DNA of 64,000 nt, from assembly GCA_032433765.1 (NCBI GenBank), contig JAVIAB010000051.1, positions 77,802,244 through 77,866,243 of the forward strand, in the 5' to 3' direction. The translations under genes were made by a program, and so were the position numbers. Source of the stretch: Megaustenia siamemsis. Lineage: Eukaryota > Mollusca > Gastropoda > Stylommatophora > Ariophantidae. The notes beneath the pieces are model-generated. The model was not told the origin of the DNA. It saw only the letters and a list, made by a program, of their open reading frames with translations, and did not search any database. This document shows positions 47,187 through 57,754 of this stretch, in pieces. How positions within the stretch are numbered: position 1 is the stretch's first letter; each line of letters begins with the position of its first letter.

Positions 47187-47516
47187 GGGGCCTCGGTAGC
47201 CTAGTTGGGAAAACCACCCGACTAGATTACCGACGTTCGGACAACCCGTGTTCAATTCCCGCTGGGAGCAGTGTGAATTGTACTCGTGGTTGGAAAAAAA
47301 AAATACCCCCACGGTCGACCCAGCCGTTGGCAGAAATGGGTACCAGGGTATATTATCCTGGGAAGGTGAGGAATGTCGCTTCGCATCTGAGTTTCGATGC
47401 TTGAGGCTACAGTATACAGAAATATCCGAACATTTCTGGATAGGCGGCCGAGCACATATGGGTATATACTCGCGTGCTAAGACGCCGGTTCAAGTCTCGT
47501 ACTTTACCTTTACCTT
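47187..47516 (+). mobile_element. SINE family C, copy 2, with target-site duplication
   Basis: GGGCCTCGGTAGCCTAGTTG, B box GTGTTCAATTCCC, then GGTCGACCCAGCCGTTGGCA, AAATGGGTACCAGG and the tail CAAGTCTCGTACTTTACC. A 15-bp duplication TATTAAATTGTACAG flanks it (47172-47186 and 47517-47531), defining its ends exactly at 330 bp. Confidence 0.92.
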
Positions 47517-47789
47517 TATTAAATTGTACAGTACAGCATTTGCAGTAGAGGAGATCAGTCCTTTTTCCGGTTTTATTTATCTCCACAGTACAGAGCCAGG
47601 TACAATTTGTTTTCCTCAACTGGATCTATTTGAGAGAGACAAGTTCCGATCGAATCCATGTACTTTGTTGTCAGACCTTTCCAATAAATAAACACTGCAT
47701 ACGCTCCCATCCTTCTCGTACCCAGCCTGACTCCCGATTCTTGAAGTCTCGTAACTACATCCTCATGATTCAATATGTCACACTATATT

Positions 47790-48905
47790 TGAACGCATAT
47801 ATCACATATATTTTGACGCATGTAGCACATATACTTGGACGCATGTAGCACATATATTTGGACGCATATATCACATATATTTTGACGCATGTAGCACATA
47901 TATTTCGACGCATGTAGCACATATATTTGGACGCATGTATCATATATTTGGACGCATGTAGCACATATATTTGGACGCATGAAACACATATACTTGGACG
48001 CATGTAGCACATATATTTTGACGCATATATCACATATTTTGACGCATATATCACATATATTTTGACCCATGTAGCGCATATATTTGGACGCATATATCAC
48101 ATATATTTTGACCCATGTAGCACATATATTTGGACGCATGTAGTACATATATTTGGACACATGTAGCACATGTATTTGGACGCATGTAGCACATATATTT
48201 GGACGCATGTAGCACATACATTTGGACGCATGTAGCACATATTTGGACGCATGTAACACATATATTTTGACACATGTAGCACATATATTTTGACGCATAT
48301 ATCACATATATTTTGACCCATGTAGCACATATATTTTGACGCATGTAGCACATATATTTTGACCCATGTAGCACATATATTTTGACGCATATATCACATA
48401 TATTTTGACCCATGTAGCACATATATTTTGACACATGTAGCACATATATTTTGACGCATATATCACATATATTTTGACCCATGTAGCACATATATTTTGA
48501 CGCATATATCACATATATTTTGACACATGTAGCACATATATTTTGACCCATGTAGCACATATATTTGGACCCATGTAGCACATATATTTTGACCCATGTA
48601 GCACATATATTTGGACGCATGTAGCACATATATTTGGACACATGTAGCACATGTATTTGGACGCATGTAGCACATATATTTGGACGCATGTAGCACATAC
48701 ATTTGGACGCATGTAGCACATATTTGGACGCATGTAGCACATGTATTTGGACGCATGTAGCACATATATTTGGACGCATGTAGCACATACATTTGGACGC
48801 ATGTAGCACATATTTGGACCCATGTATCACATATATTTTGACCCATGTATCACATATATTTGGACCCATGTAGCGCATATATTTAGACCCATGTAGCGCA
48901 TGTAT
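47790..48905. repeat. 23-bp minisatellite, about 49 copies
   Basis: The unit is GACGCATGTAGCACATATAT plus TTG, with variants TATATC for TGTAGC and ACACATG or ACCCATG. Because 23 is not a multiple of 3, all minus-strand frames stay open over long stretches and spell Cys/Met/Tyr-rich repeats; these are not genes. It lies in the intron after the exon at 49709-49826, or beyond that gene's end. Confidence 0.97.
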
Positions 48906-49554
48906 TTCAAATGTTGCTTCACTGAAAGTTGTAGTGACACTGCAGCTGCGTCAAGATAAAACGTTAGTTTGAAAGAGCGTACACCATCATGGCCACATCT
49001 GAATGCATTAGACAAGAAGCTATAATCAAATATGTCAAATGAACCATATATAGGGAATATACAAATCTAGTTACAAATTATATTGGCTTCAAATATAACC
49101 AACAAAGAAAGGGAACAAATTCCTGGAAATACTAAGTGTGACAAGAAACGTGAAGATCTTCATTCAAAAGAGAGTGGCTGGGTGAAGTTTAAAATATATT
49201 GTTTTAGCAAACATAACAGATTAAATTAGATGTCTTAATTGATTTGTCTATCTCTTCTTGACGTACATTTGGACGTGGATTGTGGTGTCACTATTTTACG
49301 ACAAGCAACGATATCTACGCCTTTGGGCCCGACACATCCGTCTTCAGCATGAGTAGATTGCTAATGTAATTATTTTTACCCAGGCAGTGGACATTTTTTG
49401 TCTACTCTTTACGACTTTTAATTACTAAAGTGGGCTTTTTACCGTTCTCAGAATACAGACGGGGCGTTCTTTTTTTCGCCGTTATTCAAGAGATCTTAGC
49501 ATCGAATCTCAATAGCCAGAGAAGAGCGATGAAGTTAAGGTCACGATGAAGTCA
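48906..49554. other. No recognised gene
   Basis: Lies within the presumed intron or 3' flank of the minus-strand gene. CCTTTGGGCCCGACACATCC near 49321 resembles dispersed phrases at 43629 and 61752. Confidence 0.35.
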
Positions 49555-49630
49555 TAGATTCAATGAGAAGAACTCACACTGTCTGTGGCGAGATTCGAAC
49601 TGATGACCTTAGCTGTAGAACACTCAATTC
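49555..49630 (-). mobile_element. Possible tRNA-derived SINE head
   Basis: The minus strand reads CTAAGGTCATCAGTTCGAAT followed by CTCGCCACAGACAG, a B-box-like GGTTCGAATC context. It is too short and isolated to define a family. Confidence 0.35.
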
Positions 49631-49708
49631 CCCATCTTAATTTATATCGAAATACTTTGCAATAAAACACATGCACACACACAACAAGCTCGACCACATG
49701 AAACTTAC

Positions 49709-49826
49709 GGATCGTAGTCGCACTGACATACTAGTGGGTTGTATATCAGTGTGAATGGACACTCAATTTCGTACTTATTGCTGGTTATAAATCTTCTAGG
49801 GTTACTGCTAGGCATCAGGTCACACG
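49709..49826 (-). CDS. Proline-rich secreted gene, exon with CBM14-like chitin-binding half-domain
   Basis: Acceptor CTTCTTTTCTGTAG before 49826, donor CC|GTAAGT after 49709, 118 nt. Only one frame is open, and it is the one set by the phase-1 upstream exons. It reads CDLMPSSNPRRFITSNKYEI then ECPFTLIYNPLVCQCDYDP. The pattern CPxxLxxNPxxxxCD is the C-terminal half of peritrophin-A/CBM14 chitin-binding domains. Two cysteines usual in the first half are replaced (Pro and Ser at NPRRFITS), so binding could be altered. It follows the microexon at 49960-49989. The exon ends in phase 2 and the next exon was not identified, so the C-terminus is unknown. Attachment to chitin or a cuticle/shell-type matrix is inferred from family knowledge only. 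Confidence 0.72.
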
Positions 49827-49959
49827 CTACAGAAAAGAAGTAATATTTGTAACAAGTACATTATTTGTTTAACTCTTTTAGTTTTAGTGTGGAATATTAT
49901 GCTCGTTTGGTAGAATTATCTAACACGAAATTATAAACTACATAGGATTTTTCACTTAC

Positions 49960-49989
49960 AACTTGGCATTTCTTTAATGGGTTTTACCA
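49960..49989 (-). CDS. Proline-rich secreted gene, 30-nt microexon
   Basis: Strong polypyrimidine acceptor TTGCTCTTCTTTTCGTTTAG ending at 49990, and donor AGTT|GTAAGTG after 49960. The exon is 30 nt, phase 1 at both ends. Joined to the C left by the large upstream exon it encodes LVKPIKEMPS, and the trailing T completes TCG with the next exon. Skipping it would keep the frame, so it could be an alternative cassette. Its position 134 nt upstream of the CBM14-like exon and the matching phases support it being real. Confidence 0.65.
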
Positions 49990-50044
49990 CTAAACGAAAA
50001 GAAGAGCAATGAAAACATTTAAAGTATTTAAACATTAAAAAGAA

Positions 50045-50228
50045 CTGGCTAATAAACACCATTTTACAGAGGCAATTAAGATATTATGGCCACATCAAAA
50101 GATACAGCGGGATGGAAAGAACAATAATGGAAGGCATGGTTTCTGGGCAACGCATCAGGGGCAGATCAAGGATATGGTGGTTACAAGACATCAAGGAGAC
50201 CTTGACCATGACAACAGAAGAAGGTGGA
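50045..50228 (+). mobile_element. LINE C-terminal fragment
   Basis: Reads QLRYYGHIKRYSGMERTIME then GQRIRGRSRIWWLQDIKETL, a LINE ORF2 C-terminus. It continues into DLARDRDSFRRAVVNETFYG, whose coding sequence has been amplified into the following tandem repeat. It lies upstream of the minus-strand microexon, in the same large intron. Confidence 0.8.
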
Positions 50229-50765
50229 AGATCTGGCTAGAGACAGAGATTCTTTCAGACGGGCTGTGGTGAATGAAACCTTCTATGGGAGATCTGGCTA
50301 GAGACAGAGATTCTTTCAGACGGGCTGTGGTGAATGAAACCTTCTATGGAAGATCTGGCTAGAGACAGAGATTCTTTCAGACGGGCTGTGGTGAATGAAA
50401 CCTTCTATGGGAGATCTGGCTTGAGATAGAGATTCTTTCAGACGGACTGTGGTGAATGAAACCTTCTATGGGAGATCTGGCTTGAGATAGAGATTCTTTC
50501 AGACGGACTGTGGTGAATTAAACCTGCTATGGGATATCTGGCTTGAGATAGAGATCCTTTCAGACGGGCTGTGGTGAATTAAACCTTCTATGGGAGATAT
50601 GACTTGAGAAAGAGATTATTTCAGACGGCCTGTCGTGAATTAAACCTTCTATGGGAGATCTGGCTAGAGAAAGAGATTCTTTCAGACGGGCTGTGGTGAA
50701 TGAAACCTTCTATGGGAAATCTGGCTAGAGACAGAGACTCTTTCAAACGGGCTGTGGTGAATTCA
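50229..50765. repeat. 61-bp tandem repeat derived from a LINE coding end
   Basis: Nearly nine copies of a 61-bp unit starting ATCTGGCTAGAGACAGAGAT and containing TTTCAGACGGGCTGTGGTGA. ATCTGG recurs at 50231, 50292 and 50353, and so on at a period of 61. The first unit is continuous with the LINE frame at 50045-50228. Since 61 is not a multiple of 3, later copies are out of frame. Confidence 0.95.
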
Positions 50766-51446
50766 TGACTCTGCAAATGACATGCGACCTGATGATGACC
50801 ACTAAACACTAGCTTCTCTAGAATATGCCAACACAGGTTTGTACATTTTGTATAAAAATACTATACATTAAAAGTCACGAACAACAACAGTATTGTGTAG
50901 ACACCCTCACCCAGATGATTGAGATCAGCAGAGGGGCACTTCAGACAAGCTGCGCTGTTCAGTGTCGTAACGATTAAGCGCCATCCACACACACACACAC
51001 AAACACATACATTTTCTTTTCTTTTCATTAACCTCACTGCAGGCCTACTCAATTATCACTAAAACTAAAAATATTCAACTACAAATTGTTGATGTCAAAA
51101 ACTGAAACCACTGTCGTAAAATGCCGATTTTAAGAAAGATGGAATGTCGTAGATTCGGAACAAGCTAACACATAAATACTCCTATTTTTCTAGGTTTACA
51201 ACTAAAATACCCCTTTGAAGTTGTTTTTGTTTCATAACACTGTCTTTGTATCTATAAAAAAGTCCTAAAGGAACTGAATTGCCCGTGGATATCATTGTTT
51301 CCATGGTATCACTTCTCAATGTGGGGTCCTTGTACTACCCCGTCACAGGCGTAGGAACCGAAACATTTCGAAGATTGCGAATATATTGAATGATGGCGGG
51401 AAAATAGCACATGCAAGACAACTGTTATGAGTAATTAACATGTATG
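50766..51446. other. Intronic, no recognised feature
   Basis: Inside the intron of the minus-strand proline-rich gene (between exons at 49989 and 56991). A short CA run occurs at 50988-51000. Confidence 0.4.
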
Positions 51447-51477
51447 TAACCTGTAATTGTAAAATATTAAAATAAGT

Positions 51478-51725
51478 AAAGTGCCCCCGTCACGCCAAGT
51501 GGCGTATAGGGAATATGGTGTTAATGACCATAAATTTTACAGACCTTCGGCACATGATTTTTAAGGTAATGTGGTCGGTATTACGCCCGTGCCGCTTTAC
51601 TTTCCCAGAAAAAAATCCGGTACCCTATCTAAGGCTGGGTGAATAAAAAACCGTCGGTTGGGATCGAACCCTACCTCTTGTCCTTTGTAGTCCAGTTCAC
51701 TAACCACTGAGCTATCGCGGCTCCC
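51478..51725 (-). mobile_element. SINE family A, inverted copy
   Basis: The minus strand begins GGGAGCCGCGATAGCTCAGT at 51725, with B box GGTTCGATCCC, body CATTACC(TT)AAAAATCATG and tail GGGGGCACTTTAC. Imperfect 14-bp duplications flank it: TACAATTACAGGTT on the far side (51448-51461) and TATAGTTACAGGTT next to the head (51726-51739). Confidence 0.9.
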
Positions 51726-51739
51726 AACCTGTAACTATA

Positions 51740-53312
51740 CTGATATGTAAAGGTTATTTAAATGTAAAGGGTTAAGGCATAAAAATGCGAAGCTGCAGTA
51801 AATCTGAATATATTTTATAAAAAATATGGAGTGAAATCTATATAAAGATATGGAGTGAATTTTGTGTCCTTTGTCACTCTGGCGACCGCAGCCGCTATAC
51901 TTTGGAAAATCGCCTTATAGTCCAGTATGGTTCGCTGACCCCGAGAGGTATGAATGTATCACACTCATACGCATAGTTTCCTTTTGGTTGCTCCTTCCCT
52001 TTTGCATAGCCTTCTTTACTACACATATTTGGGTTCTTTGGTCTACTTACTATGCCATGCTTTTTATAGTTCTTCTCCTCTAGTCCCTTATGAGACACTT
52101 CGGTTTTCTCCTCTATACCTTTTTTTTCTGTGCTCCTTACCCCTCATTTATTTTTATTGTACCCCACTCTCAGACATCTCACTCTTACCGTCTTTTTACA
52201 CCTTTTAGTCTACTAATCGATCCTTTCTCCTTTGTGTTTGCACACTGACCCCTGTGTGAACTCCTATGGTTATGTGTACATTTACGCACTTTTTTGCACG
52301 TTTCTCGACGTTCACGACAGCCGCACTTGGTTACGATTTCATTTGGGATTTGACAGGATAGTTTTCTATTTTGCTTTCTTTAACACATTTCGATTGCTTT
52401 TGTTTTGGTTGTTTCGTTATTAGTTTTGTGTGTGTGTGTGTGTTTATTTGTTCCTGATGAAGGCCTATTGAGCCGAAACGTTGTTTAGTCTGTGTCGTCC
52501 ACTTGTCACGTAAAGCTTCTTACATACCATTTTTTTATTTTTTTTATTTTTCTTTATTTAAATGTAATTATTTCACATATTTACTTGAATTCATTGAATC
52601 TTTTAAGTTTTTTCGTGTTTATTTAGAATCTGTTATCTTAATATTCATTTACTTTTCAGCGTCCTTTTTGTGTTGCTTTGTTCTATAAGCAGTTATCAAA
52701 TATAAATCTGAAATCAAAGTAATTCTATAAATTACAAACACTTTGAAGGGTGAAATTATGCAAATGAGATATCATGAAAATTGTTAATGAATAAGTAACC
52801 ATTGATCTATTTGAAATCATAGAATTCAGTTATGATTCTATGAAAATAAATCCCACGATCCACTGCAGGAAGAATACGAGTGGAGTAGGAGGTTTTAAAA
52901 AACAGCGTGACTTTTGTAGCAGGATCTGTTCCCATGTAGTTCGAGCGTATTTGACGCCATTGCAGGTGACGTAGGTTGATGTTAGAAACACGAGTGTACA
53001 TGTTGCGATGACACACGCGCTGCTTCACATGTTTGTATCATCGTTTATCGATGAATTGTTCTAGATCTCATTACTTCGCTGCTTTTAAAAAGACGGATAT
53101 GATGAACGGATCTCTTTTTTTTTTTTTTTTGCTGGTTTAAATTGGAAGTGCATCTGTACCCTGCTACTGCGACGGCGTGTTCCTTGTCTCTTTTGTGCTC
53201 CCACCTGGCTACATATACTGCCGTAGGCTTTGGCAAACAATGTTGTGTAACTACAGACACTGATACCCCTAGTGCTCCATTTTAATGTTTCTAATAAATT
53301 CGCTCCTCTCTC

Positions 53313-53343
<31 letters not shown>

Positions 53344-53375
53344 GTGTGTGAGAGAGAGAGTGTGTGTATATCTGT
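51740..53375. other. Intronic, T-rich, no recognised gene
   Basis: Contains T-rich stretches (52130-52690) where open frames are compositional. A segment near 52455-52490 (CTGATGAAGGCCTATTGAGC, then CGAAACGTTG) resembles phrases common in animal repeat ends. CT/GT microsatellites lie at 53307-53368. No exon was recognised. Confidence 0.4.
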
Positions 53376-53420
53376 TACTTTACTTTACTTTACTTTACTT
53401 TACTTTACTTTACTTTACTT
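53370..53420. repeat. (CTTTA)n microsatellite
   Basis: Nine CTTTA units. Families A and C both end in CTTTAC tails, so this may be an expanded SINE tail whose body has decayed. Confidence 0.9.
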
Positions 53421-54057
53421 GAGGACTTCCCGTTTGAAGATGGTGTAATAGAGTCTGTATTTCATCGATCGCTGCAGAATTTGCGTTTGGAGACTGATTA
53501 TTTTCAGCTCTCTGTTGCACATAGCTGAAATATTAAAGTCAACTGGATGTTCCACTGATTGGATTGGCGCTGGTGCAACGAAGTCCCGTACGACTGACCA
53601 GTTCCTTTTGGCAAATCTGGCGGTGTAAATACGACCTTTTCCCATCGTTAAGTCAATATGCGTTTTAAGTCATAACATTGAAAACTGTTCAATAACCATC
53701 GCTGGATTTGTTCGACGCCAATTACTTTAAGCTCCTTTAAACAGATTTTTGTACCAATTCAACTGAAAGTTTCACTTTAAGGATTCTGCGCCGTCGCTAC
53801 GGTGTTCGTGTGAAATGTCATCGTTCTACAGAGTAAATCAAACGTTATGCATGCTCTATTGTTATGATGGAAAATGGTATATCCCTAACTGTACCCTCGA
53901 AACGAAGGGCGAGATGATAAAGATTTCGATGAAGCTCGTAAATCTGCAGGCCTGGTGTGACTTCTCGAATCTACGTATTAGTCAAGAGGGATCTTGCCTA
54001 CATTCTAGAGAGCTATGATGAGATCAGTGGTAGATTTGTGAAACAATTTATCGTCTC
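53421..54057. other. No recognised gene
   Basis: A 67-codon plus-strand frame (53815-54018) holds several cysteines (LCMLYCYDGKWYIPNC) but has no splice or domain support. This is intronic for the minus-strand gene. Confidence 0.3.
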
Positions 54058-54070
54058 ACACTGAGAGATT

Positions 54071-54337
54071 GGGAGATAGGAGCCGCAATAGCTCGGTGGT
54101 TAGTGAACTGGACTGCAAAGGACCAGAGGTAGGGTTTGATCCCAACTGACGGCTTCCGGGTTCATCAAGCCTTAAATGGGTACCGGATATTTTGGGGAAA
54201 GTAAAACGGCACGGGCGTAATACCGACCACGTTACCCCAAAAATCTTGTGCTGAAGGTCTGTAAAATGTATGGTCACTAACACCATATTCCCTATACGCC
54301 ACTTGGTGGAACGGGGCTCTCTACTTTTTTTTTACTT
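54071..54337 (+). mobile_element. SINE family A with target-site duplication
   Basis: AGGAGCCGCAATAGCTCGGT with B box GGTTTGATCCC and the family A body, ending in a T-rich tail. A 13-bp duplication ACACTGAGAGATT / ACACTGCGAGATT lies at 54058-54070 and 54338-54350. Mutations in the A and B boxes suggest an old copy. Confidence 0.88.
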
Positions 54338-54350
54338 ACACTGCGAGATT

Positions 54351-54814
54351 TGCTGCGAAGAAAATCTGAGCACTTATGGACATTTGTCAGATGAATGATG
54401 AGGATAATTCGATGAATAACTAAGTCTTTTATTGGACAAATTTTCAAATTCAGTTTGTGAGGGAACGCAGTTATTGTCCACTATTTAAACATTTTCTGTG
54501 ACCACAGTATTGATATAAATGAAGACATGCTGCAAGACAACTGAATTTATTTAATCATTGGATCTTCAATATTTTTCGAAGGCATTGCATTAAATTTGCA
54601 AGCTCTTTATCCTTTTCGCGTGTTCTGAATAGATCTCCATGTTTCAAATCTATGAAGAAGTGTCTTAAGCACTTCGGTTGCATATAAGGATTGTTGTCGT
54701 TGGCGCCAAGTTCATATTAATCTATTCCTTTAGTGTTCATTTATCAGGAGCTGCAGCTGCCTTGTCAATGTATATTTACCTCATCGGTTAATGTAGTAAC
54801 TGTAGATCTGATGT
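54351..54814. other. Intronic, no recognised feature
   Basis: AT-rich unique-looking DNA within the large intron of the minus-strand gene. Confidence 0.4.
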
Positions 54815-55560
54815 AACTCATCATCATCATTGAGTGCCGTCTCCGCATCGAAGGTTGGCTACCATGGAGCGTCATTCCACTCTGTCTCTTGCTTTGATGG
54901 TGCAGATTGTCATAGTCTGATTTGTCTATCTTTTAATTTTACTAGTTCTTGTTGGTCTTGGTCTACCTCTGCCTCTTTTACCTTGTATTTTTCCTTCCAA
55001 TATTACTTTTAGTAGGATGTTGTGTCTTTTGGGCTACCCCAAAAGTTTCATTTGTTTTGTTCTAATTGTGTTTAGTAGTTCTCTTTTAATTTTTAGTTGT
55101 TATAAAACTTCATCATTAGTTTTCTTTTCTTTCCATTCAATTCTACCTATTCTTCTATAAATTCACGTTTCAAAAGCTTCAATTTTCTCTTCTGTTTTCT
55201 TGTCTAACGGCCACGTTTCTGCACCATACAGGAATATTGAGAAGAAATTTTGCTATTCTTAGTTTTAGTCCTGGTGTTATTTGTTTTGATGTTAGTATAC
55301 TTTTCATGGCATTAAAATTATATTTTGCCATACCTATTCTTTTGTTTATTTCAGTTTTACATTTTCCATCACTGGTTATAGTATGTCCCAGGTATTTGTA
55401 GTTCTGAACTGTCTCCAGGTCTATTCCTTCAACTTTGATATTTATTTGTAGGTCTTTAGAATTGTCTTTCCTTATGGTCATAGTTTTAGTCTTTTTGATA
55501 TTCATATCTAATCCATATTTTTTGCTTGTCATGTTTATTTCATTAAATAATTGTTGTAGA
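54815..55560 (-). mobile_element. LINE family H 3' part, copy 2
   Basis: From 55532 the minus strand reads MTSKKYGLDMNIKKTKTMTI, VQNYKYLGHTITSDGKCKTE and KYNFNAMKSILTSKQITPGL, the region after the reverse-transcriptase core. The frame then breaks, and the C-terminal and 3' UTR sequence match 32365-32945 and 63260-63780. The element ends at a CATCATCATC run (sense GATGATGATG). Confidence 0.88.
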
Positions 55561-55589
55561 TATTTAGGATTTTCTGCTAGTAATACAGT

Positions 55590-56636
55590 ATCTTATACAG
55601 TAAATCAGTATACAAGCAAAACCGAAGTAATGGCAATAGCGAGAAAGAAAGAAAAACTAAACATCATAATAGATAATACGACTTTGAAGCAAGTAGACAA
55701 TTTTAAATATCTGGGTAGCAAGTTAACACAAGACAATAACCAAGAGACAGAGATAGATATAAGGTGTAATAAAGCATGCCAAGTTATAGGCCAAGTATCA
55801 ACACTATTGAAAAACAAAGCAATAACTACGGAAGCAAAAAGGGCAATATACAAATAAATTTTTCTACCTACTCTGTGCTATCAGTGCCAGAATTGGACGC
55901 TGGACTCTAGAACAATAAGAAAGATAACGACCACCGAAATGAAATGTGTCAGAAGAATCACAGGAAACAGCTTAAGGGACAGAGTAAGAAACACTGACCT
56001 GAGGAAGAAACTCGAAATTGAACCAGCCATCGAATACATAAAGAAACAACAGATAAATTGTTTCGGCCACATAACAAGACCTTACCACGGCAACAGCCGG
56101 GGTTCGTAATCCTGGCGAGGACACCTGGGTTTTACTAATTCCCTAAAAATTAGTAGGAGCCGCGATAGCTCAGTGGTTAGTGAACTGGACTACTACGGAC
56201 AAGGGGTAGGGTTCGATCCCAACCGACGGCTCCGGGTTCACCCAGCCTTAAATGGGTACCGGATTTTTTCTGGGAAAGTAAAAGCAGCACGGGCGTAATA
56301 CCGACCACATTACCCCAAAAATCATGTGCTGAAGGTCTGTAAAATATAGGGTCACTAACACCATATTTCCCTATACGCCACTTGGCGTGACGGGGGGTAC
56401 TTTACTTTTTTTTTTACATAACAAGACAAAAAGAACTAACAATGACTCAAAGAGCCTTAAGTAAACGCTACGAAAACGCCAGATTAAGAGGAAGACCGAG
56501 AAAGAGATGGATAAAGGGATTACTAGAGTCACTAGGAGGGATAACATCAGAAGAGGCCAACAGAATAGCAAAGAATCGCAGATTGTTTCTCCCCTCGACG
56601 CCAACGGCAGCAGAGGAAGGATAGAAGAAGAAGAAG
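55590..56636 (+). mobile_element. LINE 3' part, interrupted by a SINE
   Basis: Reads YTSKTEVMAIARKKEKLNII, DNFKYLGSKLTQDNNQETEI and ATTEMKCVRRITGNSLRDRV-like motifs with a stop near 55855. It runs to 56080 and resumes at 56428: QRALSKRYENARLRGRPRKR, RIAKNRRLFLPSTPTAAEEG, and an AGAAGAAGAAGAAAG tail. The gap is the composite SINE at 56081-56415. It lies tail-away from the minus-strand LINE at 54815-55560. Confidence 0.88.
56081..56415 (+). mobile_element. Composite SINE B+A, 5'-truncated, nested in a LINE
   Basis: Begins inside the family B head (CTTACCACGGCAACAGCCGG), continues GGTTCGTAATCC, TACTAATTCCCTAAAAATTA, and from 56155 a complete family A copy with a T-rich tail. The join between B and A is the same as at 42262. 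A 12-bp duplication ACATAACAAGAC (56069-56080 and 56416-56427) marks insertion into the LINE. Confidence 0.93.
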
Positions 56637-56984
56637 AAAGAAGAATACAGTATCATCAGTCTATCATAGGTTATTGATTATCTTTTCATTAATGTTTAAG
56701 CCTGGCATCTCAGTAATGTTTTTACAGATTTGCTCAGTGTGTCGATTGAAACAAGCTGATGTAACTAAACCTTTATATTTATTGAAGTAGGTCTATTCTG
56801 AAAACTATGGTAGTTTGATTCGCCTTTTTACTTGTGGTAGAATTAAATTTTTTTCTGGATTGTTTTGTCAGAGGATGTAGGAAATATGATATGTCGATTA
56901 TATTTATCAGTGATTGCAAAATAACGTTTTGAGAAAATGTGTCCAGAGCAAAGAGAACATGTCTTTTTTTTTAAGGGAAAACAT
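56637..56984. other. Intronic, no recognised feature
   Basis: AT-rich DNA immediately downstream of the large exon's donor on the minus strand. Confidence 0.4.
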
Positions 56985-56990
56985 ACTTAC

Positions 56991-57729
56991 GCTTAGGAGT
57001 AGGTGATGGTGGTGGGTACTGTGGTATCGGTTGTGGCGTTGGTTGGGGCATTGGTGGTGGGTACTGTGGTATCGGATGGGGCGTTGGTTGAGGCATGGGT
57101 GGTGGGTACTGTGGTATCGGTTGTGGCGTTGGTTGGGGCATTGGTGGTGGGTACTGTGATATCGGATGGGGCGTTGGTTGGGACATTGGTGGTGGCGTTG
57201 GTGGTGGGTGCTGGGGCATGGGTGGTGGGTACTGCGGTGTTGGTAAAGGGGGTTGAGGCATTGATGGGGGGTTTTGTGGCTCTGGTTGGGGCATTGGTAG
57301 ATGTATTGGTGGTGGGTGCTGGGGCATGGGTGGTGGGTACTGTGGTGTTGGTGGTGGCTGTGGTTGAGGCATTGGTGGTGGGTACTGAGGCATTGGTGGT
57401 GGATAATGAGGTGTTGGTGTAGGGGGTTGAGGCAATGATGGTGGGTTTTGTGGCTCTGGTTGGGGCATCGGTGGAGGTATTGATGGTGGGTGCTGGGGCA
57501 TGGGTGGTGGGTACTGAGGCATTGGTGGTAGATAATGAGGTGTTGGTGAAGGGGGTTGCGGCATTGACATAAGTGGGTACTCGGGTATATGTGGTGGGGG
57601 CTGATTTGATGGTGGTGAATAAGCTACGGGTATCGGGGGCATAGGAGGTAGACTGTAGATATCTCCAAAGGACAGTCTGCCCAAGTAGAGGATGATAAGG
57701 AGGTAACTTATTGGATGTGCACCCATCAT
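56991..57729 (-). CDS. Secreted proline-rich repeat protein, large first coding exon
   Basis: ATG at 57729 (a second ATG follows at once). Residues 1-25 form a signal peptide (MMGAHPISYLLIILYLGRLS), so the product is probably secreted. The mature start has the motif LPPMPPIP. About 190 residues follow of Pro/Gln/Met-rich repeats such as QYPPPMPQPTPQPIP and MPQHPP, with almost no charged residues. The exon gives 246 codons plus 1 nt and ends AAG C|GTAAGT, phase 1. The phase fits the microexon at 49960-49989 and the CBM14-like exon at 49709-49826, both on this strand about 7 kb downstream. Plausible role: an extracellular chitin-associated matrix or lining protein; this is inference. The paralogue at 36850-39904 shares signal peptide, LPPMPP and donor. 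Other frames over the repeats are also open, but only this one has a signal peptide and consistent splicing. Confidence 0.78.
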
Positions 57730-57754
57730 TGATTTGGAGCTGAAAAAGAGAGCA
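57730..57754 (-). promoter_or_regulatory. Splice acceptor and 5' UTR start of the proline-rich gene
   Basis: The minus strand reads CTGCTCTCTTTTTCAG, then CTCCAAATCA and the ATG. The exon therefore begins at 57739 with 10 nt of 5' UTR, implying at least one upstream non-coding exon that was not found. Confidence 0.65.

Noticed and set aside
47783..48878. Cys/Met/Tyr-rich minus-strand reading frames
   Set aside because: The 23-bp minisatellite is stop-poor in all three minus frames; each protein repeat simply spans three DNA units.
52232..52690. Phe/Tyr-rich plus-strand frames resembling membrane proteins
   Set aside because: The hydrophobic look comes from T-rich DNA; there are no supporting splice sites or homologous motifs.
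57003..57422. Plus-strand Val/Gly/Ala-rich frame opposite the proline-rich exon
   Set aside because: Antisense shadow of the repeats, without start context, splice sites or domain.
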